Below are positions 17,878 through 26,057 of a stretch of 64,000 bases of DNA, one piece after another. Origin of the DNA: Chitinivibrio sp051745065. Lineage in GTDB: Bacteria > Fibrobacterota > Chitinivibrionia > Chitinivibrionales > Chitinivibrionaceae. Made by a program: the position numbers and the translations under genes. The notes under the pieces are model-generated. The model did not search any database. It was not told the DNA's origin and worked only from the letters and a program-made list of their open reading frames with translations. The stretch spans positions 1 through 64,000 of the forward strand of contig JBNJDQ010000001.1 in the NCBI GenBank assembly GCA_051745065.1. Direction: 5' to 3'. Position 1 is the stretch's first letter. The number at the start of each line of letters is the position of its first letter.

Positions 17878-17886
17878 GCAACTCCT

Positions 17887-18564
17887 TTACCCGTCACTGC
17901 GCGAATAGGAAAGCTCGGCAAGGAGTCCCCTGGCTTTTCCTTCCGTAACAGGATCCACGCGATCCATGGCGAGAAGGGTATTACAAAAGCGTTCTGCCGC
18001 TTCAGCATTCCCCCGGGAGAGTTCCAGATACGCCATTTTCAGATATACTGCCGCGGATCGAAAAGACTCCCGGGCTCCGGTTAAATCCTGATAGACATCC
18101 ATAGCTCTGTCAAGTGAATCCATCGCTTCGTATACGGCGCCGGTATTTTCGTGCGCCATATCACTGATTTCCTTAAAACGATTTCCTTCCGCTGCGGTTT
18201 CAAACCAATGCATCGCACTGTCATAGCGACTGTCTTCCATATAAATCTGGCCAAGTTTCAGGGCACTGAGATACGCATAGGACCCCTCGGATGCATTATG
18301 GACAGCCGTAAGATTCTGTACAATCATCGCTGAATCAGACTCGAGGGCCTGCAGGTACTGCTGCTTATGGGCAAGACGCTTTTGCTCTGCCGTGTACCGG
18401 TACGACAGTACAGATACCGCTGCAACGGCAACAATCGCTGCCGCGATGATTATCATATTTCGGTTGTTATTCCAGAATGACGTAAGTTTTTCCAGATCTT
18501 TCGAAGCACCTCGTGCTGAATCTGCACCTTTAACCACAAAACCTCCAAGTTTACGCGCTTTCAA
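17887..18564 (-). CDS. single-pass membrane protein with TPR domain (YfgM/TPR_21-like)
   Basis: 225 aa. A basic cytosolic N terminus is followed by one membrane helix (about residues 36-55, MIIIAAAIVAVAAVSVLSY) and then a helical TPR region (YLSALKLGQIYMEDSRYDSAMHWFETAA). This order matches the TPR_21/YfgM group, whose E. coli member associates with SecYEG and periplasmic chaperones. It is first in the run leading to the histidine kinase. The link to signalling is only positional. Confidence 0.6.
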   Translation of the reverse strand: MKARKLGGFVVKGADSARGASKDLEKLTSFWNNNRNMIIIAAAIVAVAAVSVLSYRYTAEQKRLAHKQQYLQALESDSAMIVQNLTAVHNASEGSYAYLSALKLGQIYMEDSRYDSAMHWFETAAEGNRFKEISDMAHENTGAVYEAMDSLDRAMDVYQDLTGARESFRSAAVYLKMAYLELSRGNAEAAERFCNTLLAMDRVDPVTEGKARGLLAELSYSRSDG

Positions 18565-18699
18565 GCCGTTTTAAAATATATAGTTTTACTCAATACTGTA
18601 AATGAGTAAATATGATATTTGAAAATTATTTTATGCCGCATGATTAAAGGGCATTAAACTACTTTTACCTGTAAGAAACAATATGAGAAAGGCCTCGAT

Positions 18700-19353
18700 A
18701 TGAAAACAGATGCAGTACTTTTCGATCTGGACGGAACATTGCTGGATACCCTTGATGATCTTTGCTGTTCTTTAAACGGAACCCTGCGTGATGCAGGCTA
18801 CCCCCAGCGCAGCCGCGAAGAAATCCGGCAGTTTATCGGCAACGGAGTCCGCCACCTGGTTCAGAAGGCTCTTCCCGATGACATTTCCGACGATCCGCAG
18901 ACCCTGGAATCATTTCTTGCCGCATATCTTGAAAATTACGGTCATGTGGAAAACCCGAAAACTGCCCCCTACCCGGGAATACCCGCTCTTTTGGCAGAAC
19001 TGTCCCGACGGCAGGTGCCCATGGCCGTTGTAACCAACAAACCTCACCACAAGGCCCGTGCCGTTGTTGAATCTTTCTTTCCGGGAATATTCGCCTGTAT
19101 CGCCGGGCAGCATGACGGTATGCCCCGCAAACCCGCACCGGACCAGGCCCATGCCGCCTCCAAAGAACTCGGCATACCTCCGGCGGACACTCTTTTTGTT
19201 GGTGACTCCGAAGTTGATCTGCTTACAGGCAGTAACGGCGGCTACACCACCGGGGCAGTCCTCTGGGGCTTTCGCACAGCCTCCGAACTGGCTCCGTACC
19301 ATAAGGATTACAGCTTTTCCACTCCCGCTGAAATCCTGGAGTTTCTGTCATAA
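18700..19353 (+). CDS. gph: phosphoglycolate phosphatase-like HAD hydrolase
   Basis: 217 aa. Motif I FDLDGTLLDT at the N terminus, motif II VTNKPHHK, motif III KPAPD and motif IV VGDSEVDL place it in the HAD superfamily with a helical cap of the Gph type. It would hydrolyse 2-phosphoglycolate or similar small phosphoesters in the cytosol. GAAAGG precedes the ATG. It is divergent from the TPR gene and convergent with leuA, with a shared hairpin between. Substrate is by family resemblance only. Confidence 0.82.
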   Translation: MKTDAVLFDLDGTLLDTLDDLCCSLNGTLRDAGYPQRSREEIRQFIGNGVRHLVQKALPDDISDDPQTLESFLAAYLENYGHVENPKTAPYPGIPALLAELSRRQVPMAVVTNKPHHKARAVVESFFPGIFACIAGQHDGMPRKPAPDQAHAASKELGIPPADTLFVGDSEVDLLTGSNGGYTTGAVLWGFRTASELAPYHKDYSFSTPAEILEFLS

Positions 19354-19390
19354 GCGATGACTGTTAATAACCTGTTGACAATTGTTGAAA

Positions 19391-19411
19391 AGTGCGGGGA
19401 TTTCCCGCACT
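19391..19411 (-). terminator. hairpin between gph and leuA, probable leuA terminator
   Basis: Perfect stem AGTGCGGG/CCCGCACT around a 5-nt loop, 5 nt after the leuA stop. On the minus strand it is followed by TTTC only, so it is modest; it may serve both converging genes. Confidence 0.5.
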
Positions 19412-19415
19412 CAAT

Positions 19416-20960
19416 CTATATGGAATCAAGACGTTCCTGCTGTTTCCTGCCCACCCGCTCAATGCGGGCAACCTTGTTGACAACTTCAAGATACGCCAAA
19501 ACGGAAGCCTCCACAATATCTGTGGAATTTCCGCTGCCCACAAAGGCACGTCCCCGGTACGCAGCATCAATACGTACCTTACCGATTGCTTCGCTGCCCT
19601 TGGTAACCGCCTCAAGATGAAAATGATCAATGGAAATATCATAAGGGACGATACGATTAATCGCCGTTGTGGCCGCATTGACCGCACCGTCACCAACCGC
19701 GGCCTCCTTATAGCGCCGGCCGTCATTATCTATAAGGACAATCGTTGCCGTGGGCACTGTTCCGCTGGAGATATTAAAATACTCAAGTTTCCAGATATCC
19801 TCAACATTATCCCCGCCCAGCTCCATCAATACAATAAGATCATCGTCGTAGACAGTGCCTTTTTTGTCAGCCAGCTCAATAAAGCGATCGTAAAAGGTGG
19901 CAATATCATAGTCTTCCTCGCGGTACCCGAGTTCTGCAAGACGGTTACGCACCATGTGCTTTCCTGAGCGGCTTGTCAGATTCATCTGATTTTTCTCAAG
20001 CCCCACAGACTGCGGCGTCATTATCTCGTAGGTATTCTGCGCTTTCAGTACTCCATCCTGATGGATACCGGAACTGTGAGCGAAGGCACTTGATCCAACG
20101 ATTGCCTTATTCGGCTGTACGGGCATATTGCAGAGATCCCGTACCAGTTTACTGGCGGCGGTAATCTCCTGCGTAACGACACCGCACTCAAAGGGAAGAT
20201 AATCATTACGCACATTAATAGCCATAACAACCTCTTCCAGGGCACAATTACCCGCCCGCTCACCAATACCGTTTACGGTGCACTCAATCTGGCGCGCTCC
20301 GTGTTTGACCGCGGTTATGGAATTCGCCGTGGCCATGCCCAGATCATTATGACAGTGAACTGAAAGAACAGCCTGGTCAATATTGGGAACCCTGTTGCGC
20401 AGATCATCAATAATACTGCCGTAGAGCTCCGGTATCGTATATCCCACGGTATCGGGAATATTGATTGTCCGTGCCCCCGCACGGATCGCTTCCTCCACAA
20501 TGCGGCATAAAAAGTCCGGTTCTGTCCGGCAGGCATCCTCTGCTGAGAACTCCACTTCATCACAGAGATTGCGCGCAAAGGCAACATGCTCCCGGGCAAG
20601 AGCGACCACCTCATCTTCGGTCTTACGAAGTTTTTGAAAAATATGAACCGGCGATGTCCCGACAAAGGTATGGATACGGCTGCGCTCAGCCCCGGCAAGG
20701 GCCTGGCCTGCGCGCTCAATATCCTTTTTTACGGCCCGCGCCAGGGCACAAACAGTACTCCCCTTCACGGTTTCCGCAATGGCCTTCACCGAGCGGAAAT
20801 CCCCCGGTGAGGAAACGGGAAACCCCGCTTCAATCACATCAACGCCGAGACGCTCCAACTGCTTTGCAATACGAAGCTTATGATCAAGGGAAAGGGACGC
20901 GGTCAAAGCCTGCTCTCCATCACGAAGGGTTGTATCAAATATTACTACTTGTTCTGACAT
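19416..20960 (-). CDS. leuA: 2-isopropylmalate synthase
   Basis: 514 aa, typical for the long LeuA form. It condenses acetyl-CoA with 2-oxoisovalerate, the first committed step of leucine synthesis. The TIM-barrel has FDTTLRDGEQAL, metal-binding VHCHNDLGMATANS and the GIGERAGNCALEEVVMA segment. The C-terminal LeuA dimer domain (VLIDNDGRRYKEAAVGDGAVNAA) mediates leucine feedback. Start ATG 20960 is chosen because GGGAGG lies just upstream and the homology begins there. It is the last gene of the ilvB-ilvN-leuA run, 13 nt after ilvN. Homocitrate or citramalate synthases are less likely. Confidence 0.93.
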   Translation of the reverse strand: MSEQVVIFDTTLRDGEQALTASLSLDHKLRIAKQLERLGVDVIEAGFPVSSPGDFRSVKAIAETVKGSTVCALARAVKKDIERAGQALAGAERSRIHTFVGTSPVHIFQKLRKTEDEVVALAREHVAFARNLCDEVEFSAEDACRTEPDFLCRIVEEAIRAGARTINIPDTVGYTIPELYGSIIDDLRNRVPNIDQAVLSVHCHNDLGMATANSITAVKHGARQIECTVNGIGERAGNCALEEVVMAINVRNDYLPFECGVVTQEITAASKLVRDLCNMPVQPNKAIVGSSAFAHSSGIHQDGVLKAQNTYEIMTPQSVGLEKNQMNLTSRSGKHMVRNRLAELGYREEDYDIATFYDRFIELADKKGTVYDDDLIVLMELGGDNVEDIWKLEYFNISSGTVPTATIVLIDNDGRRYKEAAVGDGAVNAATTAINRIVPYDISIDHFHLEAVTKGSEAIGKVRIDAAYRGRAFVGSGNSTDIVEASVLAYLEVVNKVARIERVGRKQQERLDSI

Positions 20961-20973
20961 ACTGCCTCCCGGC

Positions 20974-21471
20974 TTACTGTTCCTGTACTTTCGGTTTTGC
21001 CAGCGCCACAGGGCCGCTGCGGGCAATTTCTTTGATTCCGTACGGGGTCACCATGGCGATAAAGTCGTCAAGAACCGCCGACCGCTCGCTCAGTTCCACA
21101 ACAACCTCCCGTGCAGACAGAGCAAGAACCTTACCGCCGTAAATATCCAGAAGCCCCACAAGCTCATGACGATTGCGGTTGGTAACATTGATGTTGGCAA
21201 TCAGCAACTCCCGGTCAACGCAGTCATTCTCGGAAAAATCGAAGACCTTAATCACATCGATTAAGCGGTTCAGCTGTTTATTGATCTGTTCGATAATCGT
21301 ATCATCACCGAGTGTTACTATTGTCATACGGGATATTCCCGGATCTTCCGTGGGGGACACGGAAAGGCTGGTAATATTATATCCCCGCGCTGAGAACAGC
21401 CCGGAAATACGGCTGAGAGCACCACTGTGGTTCTCAACAAGAATTGATATAGTATGGCGTTTATTCATCAT
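20974..21471 (-). CDS. ilvN: acetolactate synthase small (regulatory) subunit
   Basis: 165 aa with an N-terminal ACT domain (TISILVENHSGALSRISGLFSARGYNITSLSVSPTEDPGISRMTIV) and the C-terminal regulatory domain. It activates the large subunit and confers valine feedback. Length equals the IlvH-type subunit. The ATG overlaps the ilvB stop by 11 bp, indicating translational coupling, and AGGAG lies 4-7 nt before two tandem ATGs. Confidence 0.93.
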   Translation of the reverse strand: MMNKRHTISILVENHSGALSRISGLFSARGYNITSLSVSPTEDPGISRMTIVTLGDDTIIEQINKQLNRLIDVIKVFDFSENDCVDRELLIANINVTNRNRHELVGLLDIYGGKVLALSAREVVVELSERSAVLDDFIAMVTPYGIKEIARSGPVALAKPKVQEQ

Positions 21472-23221
21472 TCAACTCCTCATCTTCAATAATCTCATCC
21501 AGGGCGGCACCGGGGGCAACCATGGGAAACACGTTCGCCTCGGGAGAAACCATAAACTCAAGCAGAACGGGACCTTCCGTCTGTTCTGCCCAGCGCAGTG
21601 AGCTCTCAACATCGGCGGGATCTGTCACGCGCCGGGCGGGAATACAGTAGCTCTCGGCAAGCTTAATAAAATCCGGCGTATATTTCTCATTTACGTCACA
21701 GCTTCGCTCAAGGCCAACACCGGTCACGGCTTCTTTCGCCTTCAGATCAACTGAACTGTAGCGTTTTTCAAAGAATATATCCTGCCACTGACGAACCATC
21801 CCGAGATAGGTGTTATTCAGGATAATTGCCTTCACGGGAAGCTTATTAATCTTGATTGTGGCCAGCTCCTGCAGATTCATCTGGAAACCGCCGTCTCCGG
21901 AAATACTCCAGACAGGTTCTTTGGCAGCGGCAAAGCAGGCGCCCATGGCGGATGGAAGTCCATACCCCATCGTACCAAGCCCTCCCGAGGTCAGCCATTT
22001 TCGCGGCTCGTTAAAAAGATAATACTGCGCCGCCCACATCTGATGCTGCCCGACATCGGTACTGACGATTGCATCACCGCCGGTCAGGGCATACAATGAC
22101 TCAATCACATACTGAGGCATAATGATATCAGTTTTGTTCTTATATCTGAATCGCCCCTTTGCCATAAACGCAGAAAGATATTCTTTCCATGCGGGATTAT
22201 TCTTTGCAGCAACACAGCGGTTTATCTCTGTCAGTATTCTCCGTGCATCACCGACAACGGGGATGTCAACATTAATAATCTTGGAGATTGACGCCGGATC
22301 GATATCAATATGAATAATATCAGCATGGGGAGCAAACTTTGTCACATCCCCCGTAACCCGATCATCAAAACGCGCCCCGATGGAAATAATAAGATCGCTC
22401 TGCTGCAGGGCCGTGTTGGCCGCCTTGCTTCCATGCATACCGGGCATTCCGAGAAAGAGCTCATGGCCACCGGGAAATCCGCCAAGCCCCATGAGAGTAG
22501 CGGTCACAGGGGTATCAATCTTTTCAGCAAATTCAAGCAGTTCACGCTGGGCTCCGGATATGACAATGCCTCCGCCTGCATAAATCAAAGGTTTTTCCGC
22601 CTTTGCCACAGCCGAACAGGCCCGTTTTATCTGCCCCGGATGCCCTTCCATATTCGGGCGGTAACTGCGAATATCGATATGCTCCGGATAGGAATAATTC
22701 TCCAGGGTTGCCGTAGTTACATCCTTTGGCAGATCAATAAGAACCGGCCCCGGTCTGCCGGAATTGGCAATATAAAAGGCTTTTTTAATCACCCCGGGAA
22801 GCTCCTCAATGGTTTTAACCAGAAAGTTATGTTTTGTTATGGGACGGGTCACACCAACCATGTCAGCTTCCTGAAATGCATCAGTTCCCAACAGCGGTGT
22901 TGCCACCTGTCCACTGATAGCAACCATGGGAATGGAATCCAGAAAAGCCGTTGCAATCCCCGTTACCAGGTTTGTCGCTCCTGGGCCGGACGTGCCAAGA
23001 CATACACCGGTTTTTCCGCTGACCCGGGCATAGCCGTCCGCCGCATGAGCTGCCCCCTGCTCGTGCCGAGTCAGTACCACTTCAATAGACTGACATCCGT
23101 ACAATGCGTCATACAGGGGAATCAAAACCCCGCCGGGATATCCGAACAGGGTATCAACCCCTTCTTTCTCAAGAGCATCGATGAGAATCTCCGCCCCTGT
23201 ACAGTTTTTTTTCTCTGCCAT
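21461..23221 (-). CDS. ilvB: acetolactate synthase large (catalytic) subunit
   Basis: 586 aa, ThDP/FAD enzyme that forms acetolactate or acetohydroxybutyrate at the head of valine, leucine and isoleucine synthesis. Visible are LFGYPGGVLIPLYDAL with the catalytic Glu region (HEQGAAHAADGYAR), the central FAD-binding domain, and the ThDP motif GDGGFQMNLQELATI...NN. Start ATG 23221 has GGAGG at 7 nt; an upstream in-frame Met is less well placed. Expression is probably set by the leader peptide and attenuator immediately upstream. Confidence 0.95.
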   Translation of the reverse strand: MAEKKNCTGAEILIDALEKEGVDTLFGYPGGVLIPLYDALYGCQSIEVVLTRHEQGAAHAADGYARVSGKTGVCLGTSGPGATNLVTGIATAFLDSIPMVAISGQVATPLLGTDAFQEADMVGVTRPITKHNFLVKTIEELPGVIKKAFYIANSGRPGPVLIDLPKDVTTATLENYSYPEHIDIRSYRPNMEGHPGQIKRACSAVAKAEKPLIYAGGGIVISGAQRELLEFAEKIDTPVTATLMGLGGFPGGHELFLGMPGMHGSKAANTALQQSDLIISIGARFDDRVTGDVTKFAPHADIIHIDIDPASISKIINVDIPVVGDARRILTEINRCVAAKNNPAWKEYLSAFMAKGRFRYKNKTDIIMPQYVIESLYALTGGDAIVSTDVGQHQMWAAQYYLFNEPRKWLTSGGLGTMGYGLPSAMGACFAAAKEPVWSISGDGGFQMNLQELATIKINKLPVKAIILNNTYLGMVRQWQDIFFEKRYSSVDLKAKEAVTGVGLERSCDVNEKYTPDFIKLAESYCIPARRVTDPADVESSLRWAEQTEGPVLLEFMVSPEANVFPMVAPGAALDEIIEDEELNDE

Positions 23222-23254
23222 GTATTTCCTCCACATTCCATTTTGTTCAACAAT

Positions 23255-23284
23255 AAAAAAGCCCGTCTCTTAGGGAGACGGGCT
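23255..23284 (-). terminator. attenuator terminator in the ilvB leader
   Basis: Perfect 10-bp stem AGCCCGTCTC/GAGACGGGCT with a 5-nt loop, followed on the minus strand by six T residues. It is 34 nt upstream of ilvB and 30 nt downstream of the leader peptide stop, the classical attenuator position. Confidence 0.9.
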
Positions 23285-23309
23285 GATATTTTCAGGCAAT
23301 ATGAACCCG
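23279..23309 (-). promoter_or_regulatory. candidate antiterminator pairing of the ilvB attenuator
   Basis: On the transcript CGGGTT (23304-23309) can pair with AGCCCG (23279-23284), the 5' arm of the terminator, so the two structures exclude each other. A CAGGC/GCCTG hairpin between the leader stop and this arm could act as the protector. Pairing was found by eye; energies were not computed. Confidence 0.55.
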
Positions 23310-23314
23310 CCTGT

Positions 23315-23377
23315 TCACTTTCCTCCAGTGAGCAGCACAAGAACAGTTACGACGACAGTTATATTCATATTGCACAT
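23315..23377 (-). CDS. ilvB leader peptide
   Basis: 20-residue ORF starting MCNMN and continuing ITVVVTVLVLLTGGK. Ten of the eleven residues in ITVVVTVLVLL are Ile, Val, Leu or Thr, the amino acids made by or feeding this pathway. Stalling at Val/Leu/Ile codons would favour the antiterminator over the terminator 30 nt downstream. GAGG lies 8 nt before this ATG; an in-frame ATG at 23386 would add three residues but sits on the ribosome site. Equivalent peptides are known before ilvB and ilvG in Proteobacteria. Confidence 0.88.
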   Translation of the reverse strand: MCNMNITVVVTVLVLLTGGK

Positions 23378-23451
23378 TTTACACATCCTCTTTACTTTTA
23401 ATATAATAAAAGCTCAAAGATAAAAGAAGAGATTTCTCATTTTCCCCGGTT

Positions 23452-24411
23452 CTACTCAAGAACACGATCAACGGACATGAGGTCCTCTTCGTCAATATCG
23501 AAGAACTTACGCGCATCAGGACCGTTTACAACAGTCTTGACAGAAAGAGGCGGCTGCGTCTCGCCATTGCGAAAGACCTTCCAGTCATTGTACATAATAT
23601 CGTAGATAAGATTTGCCGCCTGATTCCCCAAGGCTATATTGTCAGGGACCACAGCATAATTTCCAAAATGGAACTTCGGATTCACCAGGGATTCCACACC
23701 AACAATCACCGGCAGTTTATTCTTCTGCACAAAGGGAATCCACTCGTTAACAATAAGTTTCTGCGAAAGAAGAACGTTATCATTGGCAACCCACAGGGCA
23801 TCGATATCACGTTTCCTCAAAGAATTTAATGCATCGCCCACTTCCTCTGCATCGGAAACCACCTCCGTCGCAAGATCTATTCCTTCACTGTTACAGAAGG
23901 CGCGGTTTTCTTTCACAAAATCATTCAGATACGAACGGTGGACAATCCCGATTTTCTTGATATCCACACTGAAAACACTGCGCAGACCAACAGCACTGGT
24001 TACAATGGGGATTTCATATTCAATGGCGGCACAATTCTTCATACCGTCAATATACCCATCAACAGAAGCGGCCATAAGGCTTACGGAAGGCACATACGTA
24101 TCCACATCCAGGGACTTCTGATACGAACGATACGCATCGATCTGCGTATTATTCATAAGGACAACCACCTTGGGGCCAACATTTTCCATGAGGCTTGCTA
24201 TGGCATCCTTTGTATTTTCCTCAAGAACGGTATCAACAATGGTAAACACCGCATCCAACTCGTACCGAAGTCCTGTAACAACTTCCTGAAAATCATCGCC
24301 GGCACTGCGAATAATCAACAGACTCTTTTCCTCCGATTCTTCCGCCGCAACAGAAATGCTGCTCAGAATTACGAGAAAAAACACAATATATTTCTTAAGT
24401 ATTACTTCCAT
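23452..24411 (-). CDS. secreted ABC-type substrate-binding protein
   Basis: 319 aa with a hydrophobic N-terminal signal (KKYIVFFLVILSSISVAA, cleavage near residue 23). The mature part has the layout of the ABC_sub_bind/LacI-like periplasmic proteins: KSLLIIRSAGDDFQEVV, KVVVLMNNTQIDAY, LRSVFSVDIKKIGIVH, DALWVANDNVLLSQK. No permease or ATPase gene accompanies it. It ends a run with a CheA-like sensor kinase, CheX and CheY, so it more likely presents a ligand to that sensor than feeds a transporter. It overlaps the preceding gene by 10 bp and has a strong GGGGGAG site. Confidence 0.75.
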   Translation of the reverse strand: MEVILKKYIVFFLVILSSISVAAEESEEKSLLIIRSAGDDFQEVVTGLRYELDAVFTIVDTVLEENTKDAIASLMENVGPKVVVLMNNTQIDAYRSYQKSLDVDTYVPSVSLMAASVDGYIDGMKNCAAIEYEIPIVTSAVGLRSVFSVDIKKIGIVHRSYLNDFVKENRAFCNSEGIDLATEVVSDAEEVGDALNSLRKRDIDALWVANDNVLLSQKLIVNEWIPFVQKNKLPVIVGVESLVNPKFHFGNYAVVPDNIALGNQAANLIYDIMYNDWKVFRNGETQPPLSVKTVVNGPDARKFFDIDEEDLMSVDRVLE

Positions 24412-25109
24412 TCTACTCCCCCTAAGATATAATCAGGCAGTTTTTTACTGATAACTTTCGCTGCCTCAAGGCTTGCCGACGCATCCCCTCCCTTGCTTAC
24501 AACCTGGGCCACAGCCCCTTTCTCAGAAAGAGTGGTAACGGCAAATGACTGATTTGACTTACCCTGGAAATACGCAACACGGGCCTTGGGAATAAGCACA
24601 GCCTGAGCCATACGAAAGGACAGAAGGGGCAGCAGGTCATCGATTTTCGTAACGTGCTTCACACGCACTTTTTTACCGACAAACCCTTTCACATATTCAT
24701 TCATTTCATTACGTCCCATAATATCCACAACACCAATTACAGAAGCCTCGGTAAGATCAGCCGGTGTGACCGCCTCTCCGATGGACAAAAGAACATATTC
24801 GATCTTTTCTGCACCATCCTTTTGGGCTGATGCCACGGTGGAATACCCCTGGGACTTAAGGGTGCGGGCGGTTTCAGTGGGACATAACAATGCTTCCGGT
24901 TCATCGGCCTTTACCTTAAGAGCAAAATCCCGGTACTTTCCGAAAACCGTAACGTCCACATCACTTATTTCCCCCTGCACCATCTGCTGTACCACATTGG
25001 AACGAATCGGCGAGGGATAGAACATATAAAGGCTTTCTCCGCCGAAGGAGGCAGCTGACATGACTGCCACAAGAAGCAGAGCGCACATAGTCACGTTTTT
25101 TTTCAACAC
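24402..25109 (-). CDS. secreted periplasmic binding-like protein
   Basis: 235 aa with signal peptide (KKNVTMCALLLVAVMSAASFGG). The remainder resembles PhnD/phosphate-type binding proteins: SLYMFYPSPIRSNVVQQ, ALLCPTETARTLKSQGY, ASVIGVVDIMGRNEMNEYV, ESSENTIALLY a two-lobe alpha/beta pattern. The start is GTG 25109 with GGAG 6 nt upstream. It is translated just before, and coupled to, the other binding protein. Ligand is unknown; a sensory rather than transport role is inferred from the CheA-like/CheX/CheY neighbours. Confidence 0.65.
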   Translation of the reverse strand: MLKKNVTMCALLLVAVMSAASFGGESLYMFYPSPIRSNVVQQMVQGEISDVDVTVFGKYRDFALKVKADEPEALLCPTETARTLKSQGYSTVASAQKDGAEKIEYVLLSIGEAVTPADLTEASVIGVVDIMGRNEMNEYVKGFVGKKVRVKHVTKIDDLLPLLSFRMAQAVLIPKARVAYFQGKSNQSFAVTTLSEKGAVAQVVSKGGDASASLEAAKVISKKLPDYILGGVEWK

Positions 25110-25146
25110 AACTTCTCCATATTGTTTTTAAAGAAGAATAATTCTC

Positions 25147-25527
25147 TTATTCGAACACTTCATTAAGCGTCGCCTTAAAGTCGGTCACAAAATCCGCATC
25201 CTTGAGCTTCAGAGGTTTTTCAACATACCCCGAAGCACCATTTGCCATGCACTCCAGCATAGCATCTCCACGCACAGCAGAAATCATCAGTATTTTTGCA
25301 TCGGGATCCTTCTCAATGATTTCCTCCATTGCATCCTGTCCGTCTTTACCCGGCATTGTAATGTCAAGAGTAATAAGATCGGGCTTATGCTCTTCATAGA
25401 GAGTAACGGCTTCCTCACCGTCATGCCCGATAGCAACAACTTCGTAGCCCATTTCTTTTTCCAGAAACTTCTTGATCTGTTTTGTCAGAAATTTTGAATC
25501 ATCAACAACCACAACTCGTTTTGACAT
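25147..25527 (-). CDS. cheY: CheY-like single-domain response regulator
   Basis: 126 aa, receiver only. Acid pocket DD at 9-10, phospho-Asp55 in LITLDITMPGKDG, Ser in LMISAVRG and Lys in VEKPLKL are all present. It lies 31 nt after the CheX-like gene and downstream of the CheA-like kinase, so it is probably the phospho-acceptor of that kinase and the substrate of the CheX-like phosphatase. Whether it acts at the flagellar motor or elsewhere cannot be told. Confidence 0.9.
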   Translation of the reverse strand: MSKRVVVVDDSKFLTKQIKKFLEKEMGYEVVAIGHDGEEAVTLYEEHKPDLITLDITMPGKDGQDAMEEIIEKDPDAKILMISAVRGDAMLECMANGASGYVEKPLKLKDADFVTDFKATLNEVFE

Positions 25528-25558
25528 AGTCAGCTCCTCACTAAATCTTTCAGCTCTT

Positions 25559-26035
25559 TCATATATTAAGAAGGGTCATAAAGCCGCGAATCGCAAAGCC
25601 GACCCTGATATACACGTCATCCTCTGTGACAACACTGCCACTGACCGCTGCAGCACGGGGGAAAAAAGTCCTGTCCGCAGCGTACATGGGTATCGCCTGG
25701 GAAAGTATGCCGATTTTCTCCTTCACCCGGTCCTGGTCCATGAGCATGCCGCAGTAGGTATTGGCAATCTCCCCGAAGATATCCACGACCTCTTCATGGG
25801 TATCCGCATACTGATGCGCCCCCTGATCACCAACGGCAATCATAATCACCCCCTGATAGTCAGAGTTGGAACAGCCGAGGGTAATAATATGATCATACAT
25901 CCCCGTCAGGCGCTCTTTTACCTCCCAGTCATCGGCAATACTGCAATCCACCATGAGCAAACTGCTGATGGTCCTGGATGCTGCAAGACTTATGTCATCC
26001 CTGATTTCAGAAAGAGTATCTTCCATTTCCGCCAT
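25559..26035 (-). CDS. CheX-like CheY-P phosphatase
   Basis: 158 aa. DIFGEIANTYCGML matches the ExxN catalytic signature of the CheX/CheC phosphatases (Glu and Asn three apart). The flanking VIMIAVGDQGAHQYADT and AIPMYAADRTFF fit the CheX fold. It would dephosphorylate the CheY encoded next. The gene at 56889-57374 is a clear paralogue (GEVANTFFG, SIPIYSVEES). It lies between the CheA-like kinase and cheY. Confidence 0.8.
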   Translation of the reverse strand: MAEMEDTLSEIRDDISLAASRTISSLLMVDCSIADDWEVKERLTGMYDHIITLGCSNSDYQGVIMIAVGDQGAHQYADTHEEVVDIFGEIANTYCGMLMDQDRVKEKIGILSQAIPMYAADRTFFPRAAAVSGSVVTEDDVYIRVGFAIRGFMTLLNI

Positions 26036-26057
26036 ATCCTACGCCCCTTATCTTCGG

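Noticed and set aside
22310..23401. 363-codon plus-strand frame opposite ilvB and its leader
   Set aside because: Antisense to ilvB and to the attenuator; no family resemblance.
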